The notes beneath the pieces are model-generated. The model saw only the letters and a program-made list of their open reading frames with translations. It ran no database searches and was not told the DNA's origin. Below, one piece after another: positions 15,916-24,384 of a DNA stretch of 64,000 nucleotides (position 1 is the first letter of the stretch; every line of letters starts with the position of its first letter). The stretch is from assembly GCF_016598475.1 (NCBI RefSeq), contig NZ_JAEMUX010000004.1, positions 62,001 through 126,000 on the forward strand, in the 5' to 3' direction. The stretch is from Streptomyces adelaidensis. Lineage in GTDB: Bacteria > Actinomycetota > Actinomycetes > Streptomycetales > Streptomycetaceae. Position numbers and translations under genes: made by a program.

Positions 15916-18900
15916 ATGCGTGTCATCTCTGTCGAGTCGACCGAGCTCTTCGTCGGGACGGAGGACCAGCCGCGTCAGGTGGTCGCCGTCGAGGTCGGGC
16001 ACGAACCGGGCCGGGCGGTCCGGCTGAGCGTGGAGGGCGAGGGCGTCCGCAGCGTCGGGGAGGCCGGGGAGACCGTCGTCACCGTCGGTGCGGACGGGAC
16101 CGTACGCGCCGAGATACCCGTGGTCAGCGATGGTCTCGCCGTCGGCGACCGCCGTGAGATCACGGTCACCGCCGTCGACGGGGACGGGGACGCGGATGGG
16201 GGGCAACTGGCCCGGCAGACCGCCGAGTTCACGGTCGCCGAGCCCGGCTGGACCATGTTCATGGTCAGCCACTTCCACTACGACCCCGTCTGGTGGAACA
16301 CCCAGGCCGCCTACACCGAGACCTGGGACGTCGCCGACGATCCCGCCCTCACCGGGCTGCCCGCCCGGACCTTCGACTCGCGCGGCCAGTCCGGCATGAG
16401 TCTGGTGCGGGCCCACTGCGACCTGGCCCGGCGCGACCCGGCGTACACCTTCGTGCTCGCCGAGGTCGACTACCTCAAGCCGTACTGGGACGCCTTCCCC
16501 GAGGAGCGGGCCTTCCTGCGCCAGCTCATCCGCACCGGGCGGGTCGAGATCATGGGCGGCACCTACAACGAGCCCAACACCAACCTCACCGGTGCCGAGG
16601 CGACCATCCGCAACGCGCTGTACGGCGACGGCTTCCAGCGCGGGATCATCGGGGCCTCACCGGAGACGGCCTGGCAGCTGGACGCGTTCGGGCACGACCC
16701 GCAGTTCCCGGGGCTCATGGCGGACGCGGGCGTCACCTCCAGCTCGTGGGCGCGCGGGCCCTTCCACCAGTGGGGGCCGACCCTGTCGGTGTTCGGCGAG
16801 GAGCCCCGCGACCCCCAACGCATGCAGTTCCCGGCCGAGTTCAGCTGGATCGCCCCCTCCGGGCGCGGGCTGCTGACCGCGTACATGGTCAACCACTACG
16901 GTGCCGGCTGGGCCATCGACAACGCGCCCACGCTGCCCGAGGCGGAGGCCGCCGCGCTCAAGCTCTTCCGGGGGCTGAAGAAGGTCGCGCTCACCCGCAA
17001 CGTGCTGCTGCCGGTCGGCGGCGACTACGCCCCGCCGTGCCGCTGGGTGATGGGCATCCACCGCGACTGGAACGCCCGTTACGTCTGGCCGCGCTTCATC
17101 AGCGGCATCCCCCGGGACTTCTTCGCCGCCGTACGCGGCGAGCTGGAGCGGGAGGGGCGCACCGCGTCCCCGCAGACCCGGGACATGAACCCGGTCTACA
17201 CCGGCAAGGACGTCTCCTACATCGACACCAAGCAGGCCCAGCGGTACGGCGAGGCGCTGCTCGCCGACGCCGAGGCCTGGGCGACCCTCGCCTCCCTCAC
17301 CGCCGGACACTCCTATCCGGACGCGGCGCTCGACAAGGCGTGGCGGCAGCTGATCTACGGCGCCCACCACGACGCGATCACCGGCTCCGAGTCGGACCAG
17401 GTCTACATCGACCTGCTCACCGGCTGGCGGGAGCTGTACGACCTGGCCCAGGCCGTGCACGCCGACGCCACCCAGGCCCTCGCCGACCGGGTCGTCGCCC
17501 TGCCGGGCGACAGCCCCGACCTGGTCGTCTTCAACTCCGCGACCTGGCGGCGGGGGGACGTACTGACCGTCGCCGACCCCGGCCTGGTCCCGCTGGACCA
17601 CACCGGGCTGCCGCTGCCGGCCGTGCGCGAGGACGGCGAACTGCGGGTCGTCGTACCGGACGTGCCCGGCATGGGCCTCAAGGCGCTCTCCCTCGCGGAG
17701 GGTTCGGTCGCCGGCTGGACGGCCGGTGAGGGAGCCACGATCCGCAACGAGTTCTACGAGGTGACGGTCGACCCCGCGCGCGGCGGCGGCGTCAGCAGCC
17801 TGCGCGCGCTCACCGAGGCCGGCGGCGGCCGGGAGTTGCTGCGCGCCGGGGACATCGGCAACGAGCTGGTGGTGCAGGAGGAGTATCCGAGGCATCCGCG
17901 CTTCGGCGAGGGCCCCTGGCACCTCACCCCCACGGGTACGACCGCCGCCCGCAGCCGGGACGTGACAGCTGACATCGATGTCGAGCACTCGGCGGCCGGC
18001 TCCCGTATCACCGTCCGCGCCGACCTGGGCCTTTTCCGGTACACCCAGCGGCTCACGCTGTGGGCGGGCGTCGACCGGCTGGACGTGACGACGACCGTCG
18101 ACGGCTACGACGGCGCCGACCGGCTGATCCGGGTGCGCTGGCCCTCCGACGTACGCGGCGGGCTGCCGGTGCACGAGGTCGCGGACGCGGTGATCGGGCG
18201 CGGCTTCGGCTTCGTGGAGGTGGACAGCGAGCAGTTCCCGTGGACGCTGGACAACCCCGCGAACACCTGGTTCGGGCTCGGCTCCACGGCCCGCGTCGCC
18301 GTCCACGACGACACCGGGGCGCTGCTCGGGCACCGGTCGATCGGCGTCGCCGAGCTGGTCTTCAGCGGCTGGGACACCGCCGGCGAACTGGGCACCCCGC
18401 TCGCCGCGGCCCTGGTGCGCACGGGCGTCACGGCCACCTCGACGATCGCGGGCGGCCCGCGCTACGGCGACCTGGAGATCGACTCCAACCTGCCCGACAT
18501 CCGGATCGCCGTCGGCGGCCCGGAACGCAACACCCTGGTCGCCGAGGCCCTCGGCTGGGACCCGGCCGCCGCCCGCGAACTGCGCCGCCAGCTCGCCGAG
18601 AACGGCCTCGCCGCCGTCTGGGTGGCCCCCCGCGCCTCGCTCCGCGAGGAATGGGTGCCCGGCGCCGACCTGCGCGACCTGGAGCGGCTGCCGCTGCTCG
18701 TGGTCGCGGGCGCCCGCCCCGAGGACGACGCCAAGGCCGTGGACGCGCTGATCTCCGACCTGGACGACGCGACCGTGCGGGCCACGGCGGCGGGGGGTGG
18801 CGAGGCGCTGCCGCCGGGTGACGCCTGGGACGGGCGGGGCTTCGCGATCCTCAACCGGGGCACGCCGGGCTGCGTGGTCACCTCCTCCGGCGACCTCTAC

Positions 18901-20247
18901 ATGTCGTTGATGCGGTCCTGCACCGGCTGGCCCTCCGGCATCTGGGTCGACCCGCCCCGGCGCACCGCCCCCGACGGCTCCGGCTTCCAGTTGCAACGTT
19001 GGTCGCACACCTTCGAGTACGCGGTCGTCGCGGGAGAGGGCGACTGGCGCGATCTGGGCTGGCCGCGCGCCGGACACGCCTTCAACCGCCCGCTCACGGC
19101 CCGGCTGCGGGAGCCCGAACATCCGCTGACCGCACGGCTGCGGGGGCCCGCCGGGACGCCGGCCGACCTGCCGAGGACCGTGGCCCTGCTGGCGCTGGAG
19201 CCCGAGGGCCGGGTGCTGCTGGACGCGCTGAAGCCGGCCGGGTCCCCTCTGGCCCGGGGCGGTACGGCCCCGGCGGACCCCGCGCGCGGGGTGGTCGTAC
19301 GGGCGCACGAGGTGGACGGACGGCCGGTGCGGGCGCGGCTGACGGGGCCCTCGGCATGGGCGGAGGGCGGTCGGGCGGACGTACTGGAGCGGCCCGGCGA
19401 GGCCCTGGCGCCCGGCGCGGACGGTGTGCTGGAGCTGGACCTGACGGGTTTCGAGGTGGCCACCGTGCTGGCCTCGCCGGTCGGCGGACGGCCCGCCGAG
19501 GGGCCCGGCGTGGCCGCGTACGAGCCCGCGCAGCCGGTGCACACCCGGTACTGGCTGCACAACTCCGGGCCCGCGCCCCGGGGGAACATGCCCGTGGCCG
19601 TCTATCTCTCGCCGGCCGCGCTCACCGCCGACGGCCCGGTCACCGCGACGGTCCGCGTCTCCTCCGAGCTGACCGACACGCCCGTGTCGGGCACGGTCGC
19701 CCTGGACGTGCCGTCCGGCTGGACCGCCGAGCCAGCCGAACTGACGTACGCGCTCGGCCCCGGGGGCTTCACGCTCACCGAGGTCACCGTGACGCCCCCG
19801 CCGGACCCGCTGCCCGGCCGGTACCGGCTCGCCGCGCGGCTGACCTACGGCGGGCAGTCGTTCGAGGACGTGGTCGCGCTGGACGTGCCGGGCGGGGCGG
19901 TGGAGGGCGAGCCCGACGGGCGGACCGGGCCGAGTCTCGTGCTGGAACTGGGCGCCGCCCGGGTCGAGGTGCGCCGGGGTGAGCGTGTGCGCGTACCTGT
20001 CCAGGTCCGGAACACGACCCGGGGGCCGGTGAGCGGAACGCTCTGGGCGCTGTCGTCCTGGGGGACGTGGGCCGGCGTCGGACCCGGCTGCCAGGGGTTC
20101 ACCCTCGCGGCCGGGGAGAGCGCGGACCACCTGGTCGAGGTGGACGGCTCTGCGGTGGAGCCGGGCTCGTACTGGCTGATGGCGAAGGCAGGCTGGCACG
20201 GCTGTGTGGCCTACACGGAGGCGGTCGTACTGGAGGTGACGCGATGA
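15916..20247 (+). CDS. GH38 alpha-mannosidase, multidomain, probably cytosolic
   Basis: A 1443-residue retaining alpha-mannosidase. An N-terminal beta module (residues 1-110) precedes the GH38 catalytic barrel. The zinc site is formed by H121 and D123 in SHFHYDPVWW, the nucleophile D256 in AWQLDAFGHDP, and H485 in GAHHDAITGSESDQ, all in the expected GH38 order. The middle and C-terminal GH38 beta-sandwich domains follow, then extra beta-sandwich modules (NEW3/alpha-galactosidase-associated type, about residues 1200-1300) that make it longer than the usual 1000 residues. No signal peptide is seen, so it should act on imported oligosaccharides. AGGAG lies 5 nt upstream of the ATG. Its stop overlaps the next gene by ATGA, and site B precedes it. 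Confidence 0.92.
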   Translation: MRVISVESTELFVGTEDQPRQVVAVEVGHEPGRAVRLSVEGEGVRSVGEAGETVVTVGADGTVRAEIPVVSDGLAVGDRREITVTAVDGDGDADGGQLARQTAEFTVAEPGWTMFMVSHFHYDPVWWNTQAAYTETWDVADDPALTGLPARTFDSRGQSGMSLVRAHCDLARRDPAYTFVLAEVDYLKPYWDAFPEERAFLRQLIRTGRVEIMGGTYNEPNTNLTGAEATIRNALYGDGFQRGIIGASPETAWQLDAFGHDPQFPGLMADAGVTSSSWARGPFHQWGPTLSVFGEEPRDPQRMQFPAEFSWIAPSGRGLLTAYMVNHYGAGWAIDNAPTLPEAEAAALKLFRGLKKVALTRNVLLPVGGDYAPPCRWVMGIHRDWNARYVWPRFISGIPRDFFAAVRGELEREGRTASPQTRDMNPVYTGKDVSYIDTKQAQRYGEALLADAEAWATLASLTAGHSYPDAALDKAWRQLIYGAHHDAITGSESDQVYIDLLTGWRELYDLAQAVHADATQALADRVVALPGDSPDLVVFNSATWRRGDVLTVADPGLVPLDHTGLPLPAVREDGELRVVVPDVPGMGLKALSLAEGSVAGWTAGEGATIRNEFYEVTVDPARGGGVSSLRALTEAGGGRELLRAGDIGNELVVQEEYPRHPRFGEGPWHLTPTGTTAARSRDVTADIDVEHSAAGSRITVRADLGLFRYTQRLTLWAGVDRLDVTTTVDGYDGADRLIRVRWPSDVRGGLPVHEVADAVIGRGFGFVEVDSEQFPWTLDNPANTWFGLGSTARVAVHDDTGALLGHRSIGVAELVFSGWDTAGELGTPLAAALVRTGVTATSTIAGGPRYGDLEIDSNLPDIRIAVGGPERNTLVAEALGWDPAAARELRRQLAENGLAAVWVAPRASLREEWVPGADLRDLERLPLLVVAGARPEDDAKAVDALISDLDDATVRATAAGGGEALPPGDAWDGRGFAILNRGTPGCVVTSSGDLYMSLMRSCTGWPSGIWVDPPRRTAPDGSGFQLQRWSHTFEYAVVAGEGDWRDLGWPRAGHAFNRPLTARLREPEHPLTARLRGPAGTPADLPRTVALLALEPEGRVLLDALKPAGSPLARGGTAPADPARGVVVRAHEVDGRPVRARLTGPSAWAEGGRADVLERPGEALAPGADGVLELDLTGFEVATVLASPVGGRPAEGPGVAAYEPAQPVHTRYWLHNSGPAPRGNMPVAVYLSPAALTADGPVTATVRVSSELTDTPVSGTVALDVPSGWTAEPAELTYALGPGGFTLTEVTVTPPPDPLPGRYRLAARLTYGGQSFEDVVALDVPGGAVEGEPDGRTGPSLVLELGAARVEVRRGERVRVPVQVRNTTRGPVSGTLWALSSWGTWAGVGPGCQGFTLAAGESADHLVEVDGSAVEPGSYWLMAKAGWHGCVAYTEAVVLEVTR

Positions 20248-20897
20248 ACTCCCCGGGCGAGCCCTCCGCGCCGGGCCGGCACGCGGTGCTGGTGGGTGGT
20301 GAAGTCATCCCCGAGGAGCGCGTGGAGGCCGTGTTGGAGGCGGTGCCCGCGCGGGATCGGGAGGCGCGGCCGCAGGGGCGGGCTCGGGCGGAGCGGCAGC
20401 GGCGGCGGTGGGCCACGCAGGTCGTGGTCGCCGACGAGCTGGCGCGCCGGGCCTGCGCCGCGCGCGGTCTCGCGCCGCCGGCCGGGGCGGCCCCGGCCGG
20501 GGCGCTCGCGGTGTCCGGGACCGAGGTCGCCGACCTGGGCAGCATCATCGCCGTGGCCCTCGCTCACTCCCCCGCCGCCCGGGCCCTGCTCGCGGCCCTG
20601 GAGACCGAGCAGAGGGTGCCGGAGATGGCCGTACGGGCCTACTACGAGCGCAATCCGGACCGTTTCCTCACCGCGGAGGCGCTGCGGCGGGGCGTCGATC
20701 CGTACGGCGGGGCGGGGCCGGGGGACTTCCTGCCGTACGACGAGATCCATGACGACGTGGTGCGGGAGTTGCGGCGGGCGATGGGCCGGCAGGCCTTCTT
20801 CGACTGGCTGGACCGGGCGCGGGCCGACGTGGAGTACGCGCCGGGGCACGAGCATCCGGGCGACCCGTCCCACCCTGACCACGAGCACCGGCACTGA
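20244..20897 (+). CDS. DUF7158-like protein, translationally coupled to the alpha-mannosidase
   Basis: A 217-residue soluble protein that resembles the actinobacterial DUF7158 group, distantly like the N-terminal region of SurA/parvulin-type proteins: an AVLVGGEVIPEERVEAVLEA start, a basic helix with ERQRRRWATQVVVADELARR, and RVPEMAVRAYYERNPDRF, which recalls the segment before a PPIase domain. No PPIase domain follows. The tail is histidine- and acid-rich (HEHPGDPSHPDHEHRH) and could bind metal. The ATGA overlap with the zinc-dependent GH38 gene suggests joint function, perhaps as assembly or metal-supply helper; this is inference only. Confidence 0.7.
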   Translation: MNSPGEPSAPGRHAVLVGGEVIPEERVEAVLEAVPARDREARPQGRARAERQRRRWATQVVVADELARRACAARGLAPPAGAAPAGALAVSGTEVADLGSIIAVALAHSPAARALLAALETEQRVPEMAVRAYYERNPDRFLTAEALRRGVDPYGGAGPGDFLPYDEIHDDVVRELRRAMGRQAFFDWLDRARADVEYAPGHEHPGDPSHPDHEHRH

Positions 20898-20942
20898 ACG
20901 CGCCGGAAACGGCCCGGAACCGAAAAGCAACACGGCAAGGCA

Positions 20943-20971
20943 TTGACCTCCGATGAATTCTGGTCCACATT
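20943..20971 (+). promoter_or_regulatory. Candidate promoter of the ABC importer operon
   Basis: TTGACC (20943-20948) is a good -35; CACATT (20966-20971) at 17-nt spacing is a weak -10. Regulon site C lies about 20 bp downstream, consistent with repression. Confidence 0.4.
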
Positions 20972-20992
20972 TTCATCAATCGGAGTCCTAGT

Positions 20993-21007
20993 TGGTGATT
21001 TGAACCA
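20993..21007 (+). promoter_or_regulatory. Shared sugar-regulon site C
   Basis: TGGTGATTTGAACCA, between the predicted promoter and the ribosome site of the sugar ABC transporter operon. Confidence 0.7.
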
Positions 21008-21060
21008 GCAGCCCGGCCCCCAGCAGCGTGGTCGGCGGCTGACTCATCGCAGGAGGCAAC

Positions 21061-22434
21061 ATGCGTGCGAGAAGACTGACCGGATGCGTGGCGGGCGTCA
21101 TCGCCCTCACCCTGACCGCCGCCGGCTGCGGCCTGTCGGGCGGCGGCTCCGACAGCGGGGACGCCACCGCCGGCGGCTGCAAGGTCGACGAGGGCAACGT
21201 CGGTTCGGGGAAGATCACCGGGGACGTCAAGGGGAAGATCACCTTCCAGACGACCAATCTGAAGAAGGACTTCGGGGACTACTTCAACGGCATCATCAAG
21301 GCCTTCGAGAAGGCCCACCCCGACACCACCGTGAAGTGGGTCGACGACCCGGGCGACGCCACCTTCACCCAGCGCCTCGTCGCGGACGCGCAGGGCTGCA
21401 CGCTGCCGGACGTGGTGAACATCAACGTCAACACGGCGATCGCGCTCACCAAGAGCGGTTATCTCCTGGACCTGGACAAGAAGGCCCCGGACGCGGGGAA
21501 GCCGTTCACCGAGTCGATGTGGAAGTCGAGCATGTACGCGGACTCCACCGACACCAAGGTGCACAGTGTGCTGCCCTGGTACTCCGGCGGCATCGCGCAG
21601 ACCTTCAACATCGATCTGATGAAGAAGGCGGGCCTGGATCCCGCCAAACCTCCGACGACCGTGCTCGGCCTGTTCGACGACGCCCAGAAGATAGCCGAGG
21701 CCTCGGACGGCAAGTACTACGCCTTCCTCGCCAACCCGCAGCTGCGCATCCCGGCCGACTGGCAGCAGATGGACATCCAGGTCCTGACCCCCGACGGCAA
21801 GAAGTTCACCTTCGCCGACGACCCGAAGACCACGCAGTGGGTCGAGGCCATGACGAAGCTCTACAAGAGCGGCGGCATGCCCCGCGACTCGCTCTCCTCC
21901 ACCCAGGACCCGGCCAACGTCTACGGTCAGGGCAAGCTGGTCTACGGCCCCACCAACCCCAACTTCCTGCGCTTCATCCAGCAGAACAACCCGAGCGTCT
22001 ACAAGGAGACCGGGGTCGCCCGCTTCATGCTGGACGACCTGGGCCACACCGTGGGCGCCCCGCAGTACATCGGGGTCGCGTCCACCAGCGAGAACGCCGC
22101 CACCGCGCTGTCCTTCGCCCAGTTCCTGACCAACGCGAAGAACCAGCTGGAGTGGGCGAAGGACCCCAACGTGGTCATCTTCCCCTCCACCACGGAATCG
22201 TTGAACGACCCGTTCTTCCAGTCGGTCGAGGGCAGTGACCCCTTCGCCGAGGCCCGCAAGATCGTGGCCAGCGACCGCAAGACCGCCACAGCCGACGAGA
22301 TCGCCCTCACCCCCGGTGAGCTGAACGCCATCTCGGCCCAGATCCAGCTGGCCATGCAGGGCAAGAAGAGCGCCCAGGACGCCCTCGACGAGGCCCAGAA
22401 GAAGGCCAACGAGCTGATCGAGCAGGGCAGCTGA
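21061..22434 (+). CDS. Sugar ABC transporter substrate-binding lipoprotein
   Basis: A 457-residue family 1 extracellular solute-binding protein. The signal peptide ends in the lipobox LTAAGC (cysteine at about residue 23), so the protein is lipid-anchored outside the membrane. The mature part has the typical two-lobe features: FNGIIKAFEKAHPDTTVKWV, LPDVVNINVN and WYSGGIAQTFNIDLMKKAGL. AGGAGG lies 6 nt before the ATG. First gene of a three-gene importer operon that lacks its own ATPase; streptomycetes usually supply the shared MsiK ATPase (family knowledge). Substrate is probably an oligosaccharide processed by the neighbouring glycosidases. Confidence 0.92.
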   Translation: MRARRLTGCVAGVIALTLTAAGCGLSGGGSDSGDATAGGCKVDEGNVGSGKITGDVKGKITFQTTNLKKDFGDYFNGIIKAFEKAHPDTTVKWVDDPGDATFTQRLVADAQGCTLPDVVNINVNTAIALTKSGYLLDLDKKAPDAGKPFTESMWKSSMYADSTDTKVHSVLPWYSGGIAQTFNIDLMKKAGLDPAKPPTTVLGLFDDAQKIAEASDGKYYAFLANPQLRIPADWQQMDIQVLTPDGKKFTFADDPKTTQWVEAMTKLYKSGGMPRDSLSSTQDPANVYGQGKLVYGPTNPNFLRFIQQNNPSVYKETGVARFMLDDLGHTVGAPQYIGVASTSENAATALSFAQFLTNAKNQLEWAKDPNVVIFPSTTESLNDPFFQSVEGSDPFAEARKIVASDRKTATADEIALTPGELNAISAQIQLAMQGKKSAQDALDEAQKKANELIEQGS

Positions 22435-22438
22435 CCCT

Positions 22439-23455
22439 ATGACCACCCTCTCTCCCCCCACCAAGGGATCGGGGGTCGCGGTTCCCCGCGACCCCCGTCC
22501 CGGGGAACCGAACGGCGGGCGCCGCCTGCTGCGGGCCATCAGGCCGGGCCCCTCCGCCGACGCGGGCGGCGCCGCGCTCTACCGCCGCTGGTGGCTGCCG
22601 TGGCTGTGGATGTCACCGGCGATCATCGGCGTCACCGTCTTCGGCGTGTACCCCTTCCTCAACACGCTGCTGCTGTCCTTCACCGACGCCAAGCCGCTCG
22701 GCGGCGCCGCGTCCTTCGTGGGCCTGGACAACTACACGCGGATGCTGGGCGACTCCGACTTCTGGCTCGCCACCCGCAACAGCGTGCTGTACGCGCTGAT
22801 CGTGGTCCCTCTGATGGTGCTGCTGCCGCTGACGCTGGCCGTGCTGGTGGAGAAGAACCTGCCCGGCATCGGCTTCTTCCGCTCCGCCTTCTACACCCCG
22901 GTCCTCGCCTCCAGCGTGGTCGTCGGCCTGAGCTGGCAGTGGCTGCTCAGCGATCAGGGCCTGGTCAACACCTGGCTGCAGAAGGCCCACATCATCCGCG
23001 AGGCCATCCCCTTCCTCTCGGACTCCTGGCTGATCCTGATCTGCGCGATGGGCCTGACCCTGTGGAAGGGCCTCGGCTGGTACATGATCTTCTACCTGGC
23101 CGCGCTGGGGAACGTGGCCAAGGAACTGCACGAGGCCGCCTCGGTCGACGGCGCGGGCGCGATCCGCCGCTTCTGGCACATCACCATGCCCGGCGTGCGC
23201 ACCTCGATGATGCTCGTCGGCACCCTCACCGGTATCGGCTCGCTGCGGGTGTTCACCGAGATCTACATGCTCGGCGGCTCCACCGGCGGCCCCGGCGGCG
23301 CCGACCGCACCCTCCCCTTCTACATCCGGGACGTCGCCCTCGACCCGCTCACCGGCAACGCCGGGTACGGCTCGGCCGTCAGCGTCGCCCTCTTCGTACT
23401 CACCCTGGGCCTCACGCTGCTCGCGCAGCGCCTGACGAAGGAGGACGAGTCATGA
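22439..23455 (+). CDS. Sugar ABC transporter permease (MalF/UgpA type)
   Basis: A 338-residue inner-membrane permease with six predicted helices, beginning with PWLWMSPAIIGVTVFGVYPF after a 55-residue cytosolic N-terminus. The ATPase-contacting EAA loop is ELHEAASVDGAGAIRRFWHI near residue 225-245. The gene starts 4 nt after the binding-protein stop and its stop overlaps the next gene by ATGA. Confidence 0.92.
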   Translation: MTTLSPPTKGSGVAVPRDPRPGEPNGGRRLLRAIRPGPSADAGGAALYRRWWLPWLWMSPAIIGVTVFGVYPFLNTLLLSFTDAKPLGGAASFVGLDNYTRMLGDSDFWLATRNSVLYALIVVPLMVLLPLTLAVLVEKNLPGIGFFRSAFYTPVLASSVVVGLSWQWLLSDQGLVNTWLQKAHIIREAIPFLSDSWLILICAMGLTLWKGLGWYMIFYLAALGNVAKELHEAASVDGAGAIRRFWHITMPGVRTSMMLVGTLTGIGSLRVFTEIYMLGGSTGGPGGADRTLPFYIRDVALDPLTGNAGYGSAVSVALFVLTLGLTLLAQRLTKEDES

Positions 23456-24384
23456 CGACGGCCGTGACCGACCCGGCCTCCGCCGCTTCCGAGGCCTCGG
23501 AGGCCGCCGAGGCTCCCCCGGCGAAACGGCGGCGCCTGATGCCGCGCTGGCGGGACTACGGCCGGCCGCGCGAACTCATCGTCCGCTACCTGCTGTTGCT
23601 CTTCGTCCTCGGCATCACCATCGGCCCGCTGGTGTGGCAGCTGCTGTCGTCGCTGAAGGGCGTCGGCGAGGACGTGTTCGGCCCGAACGCCTCTCTCTTC
23701 CCCAGCGATCCGACCCTGCGCGCCTACCGCGAGGTGTTCGCCCAGGTCCCGGTGTGGACGTACATCCGCAACAGTGTGGCCGTCGCCCTGCTGTCGATCA
23801 CGAGTCAGCTGGTCTTCTCCACGCTCGCCGGCTACATGCTCTCCAAGCCCAGCTGGAAGGGCAAAAAGCTGGTCTGGGTGCTGTTGATGGCGTCCATGAT
23901 GTTCCCCTTCGAGTCGATCATGGTGTCGCTGTTCCTCAGCATCCGTGACCTCGGCCTGGTCGACAACGTGGTCGGTGTCTGGCTGCCCGGCTTCGTCGCC
24001 GCCATCAACGTCCTCATCATGCGGGCCGCGTTCCTCGCCGTGCCGCGCGAGATCGAGGACGCGGCGATGCTGGACGGGGCGGGCGAGTGGAAGCGGTTCC
24101 GGTATCTGTATCTGCCGTCCGCGTGGGGAGCGATCCTCGTCGTCACCATCAACACCTTCATCAGCGCCTGGGACGACTTCCTCTGGCCCCTGATCGTGCT
24201 GCGCACGGAGGACCACTTCACCCTCACCCTGGGCCTCTCCCGGCTGCAGTCCTCCTCCTTCGGCTACGACCAGCGGATCGTCATGGCGGGCTCGGTGATC
24301 TCCGTGATCCCGGTGCTGGTGCTGTTCGTGATCACACAGCGGTGGTTCTACAAGGGGGTGTCCTCCGGGGCGGTCAAGCTCTGA
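23452..24384 (+). CDS. Sugar ABC transporter permease (MalG/UgpE type)
   Basis: A 310-residue partner permease. An alanine/glutamate-rich cytosolic start is followed by six predicted helices, the first being LIVRYLLLLFVLGITIGPLV. The EAA loop reads EIEDAAMLDGAGEWKRFRYL near residue 200-220. Start overlaps the upstream permease stop (ATGA). The 3' end overlaps the convergent GH3 gene by 37 bp. Confidence 0.92.
   Translation: MTTAVTDPASAASEASEAAEAPPAKRRRLMPRWRDYGRPRELIVRYLLLLFVLGITIGPLVWQLLSSLKGVGEDVFGPNASLFPSDPTLRAYREVFAQVPVWTYIRNSVAVALLSITSQLVFSTLAGYMLSKPSWKGKKLVWVLLMASMMFPFESIMVSLFLSIRDLGLVDNVVGVWLPGFVAAINVLIMRAAFLAVPREIEDAAMLDGAGEWKRFRYLYLPSAWGAILVVTINTFISAWDDFLWPLIVLRTEDHFTLTLGLSRLQSSSFGYDQRIVMAGSVISVIPVLVLFVITQRWFYKGVSSGAVKL

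Noticed and set aside
16657..20199. 1180-codon minus-strand open frame opposite the alpha-mannosidase
   Set aside because: Composition is typical of antisense GC-rich frames and the plus strand carries clear GH38 active-site motifs.
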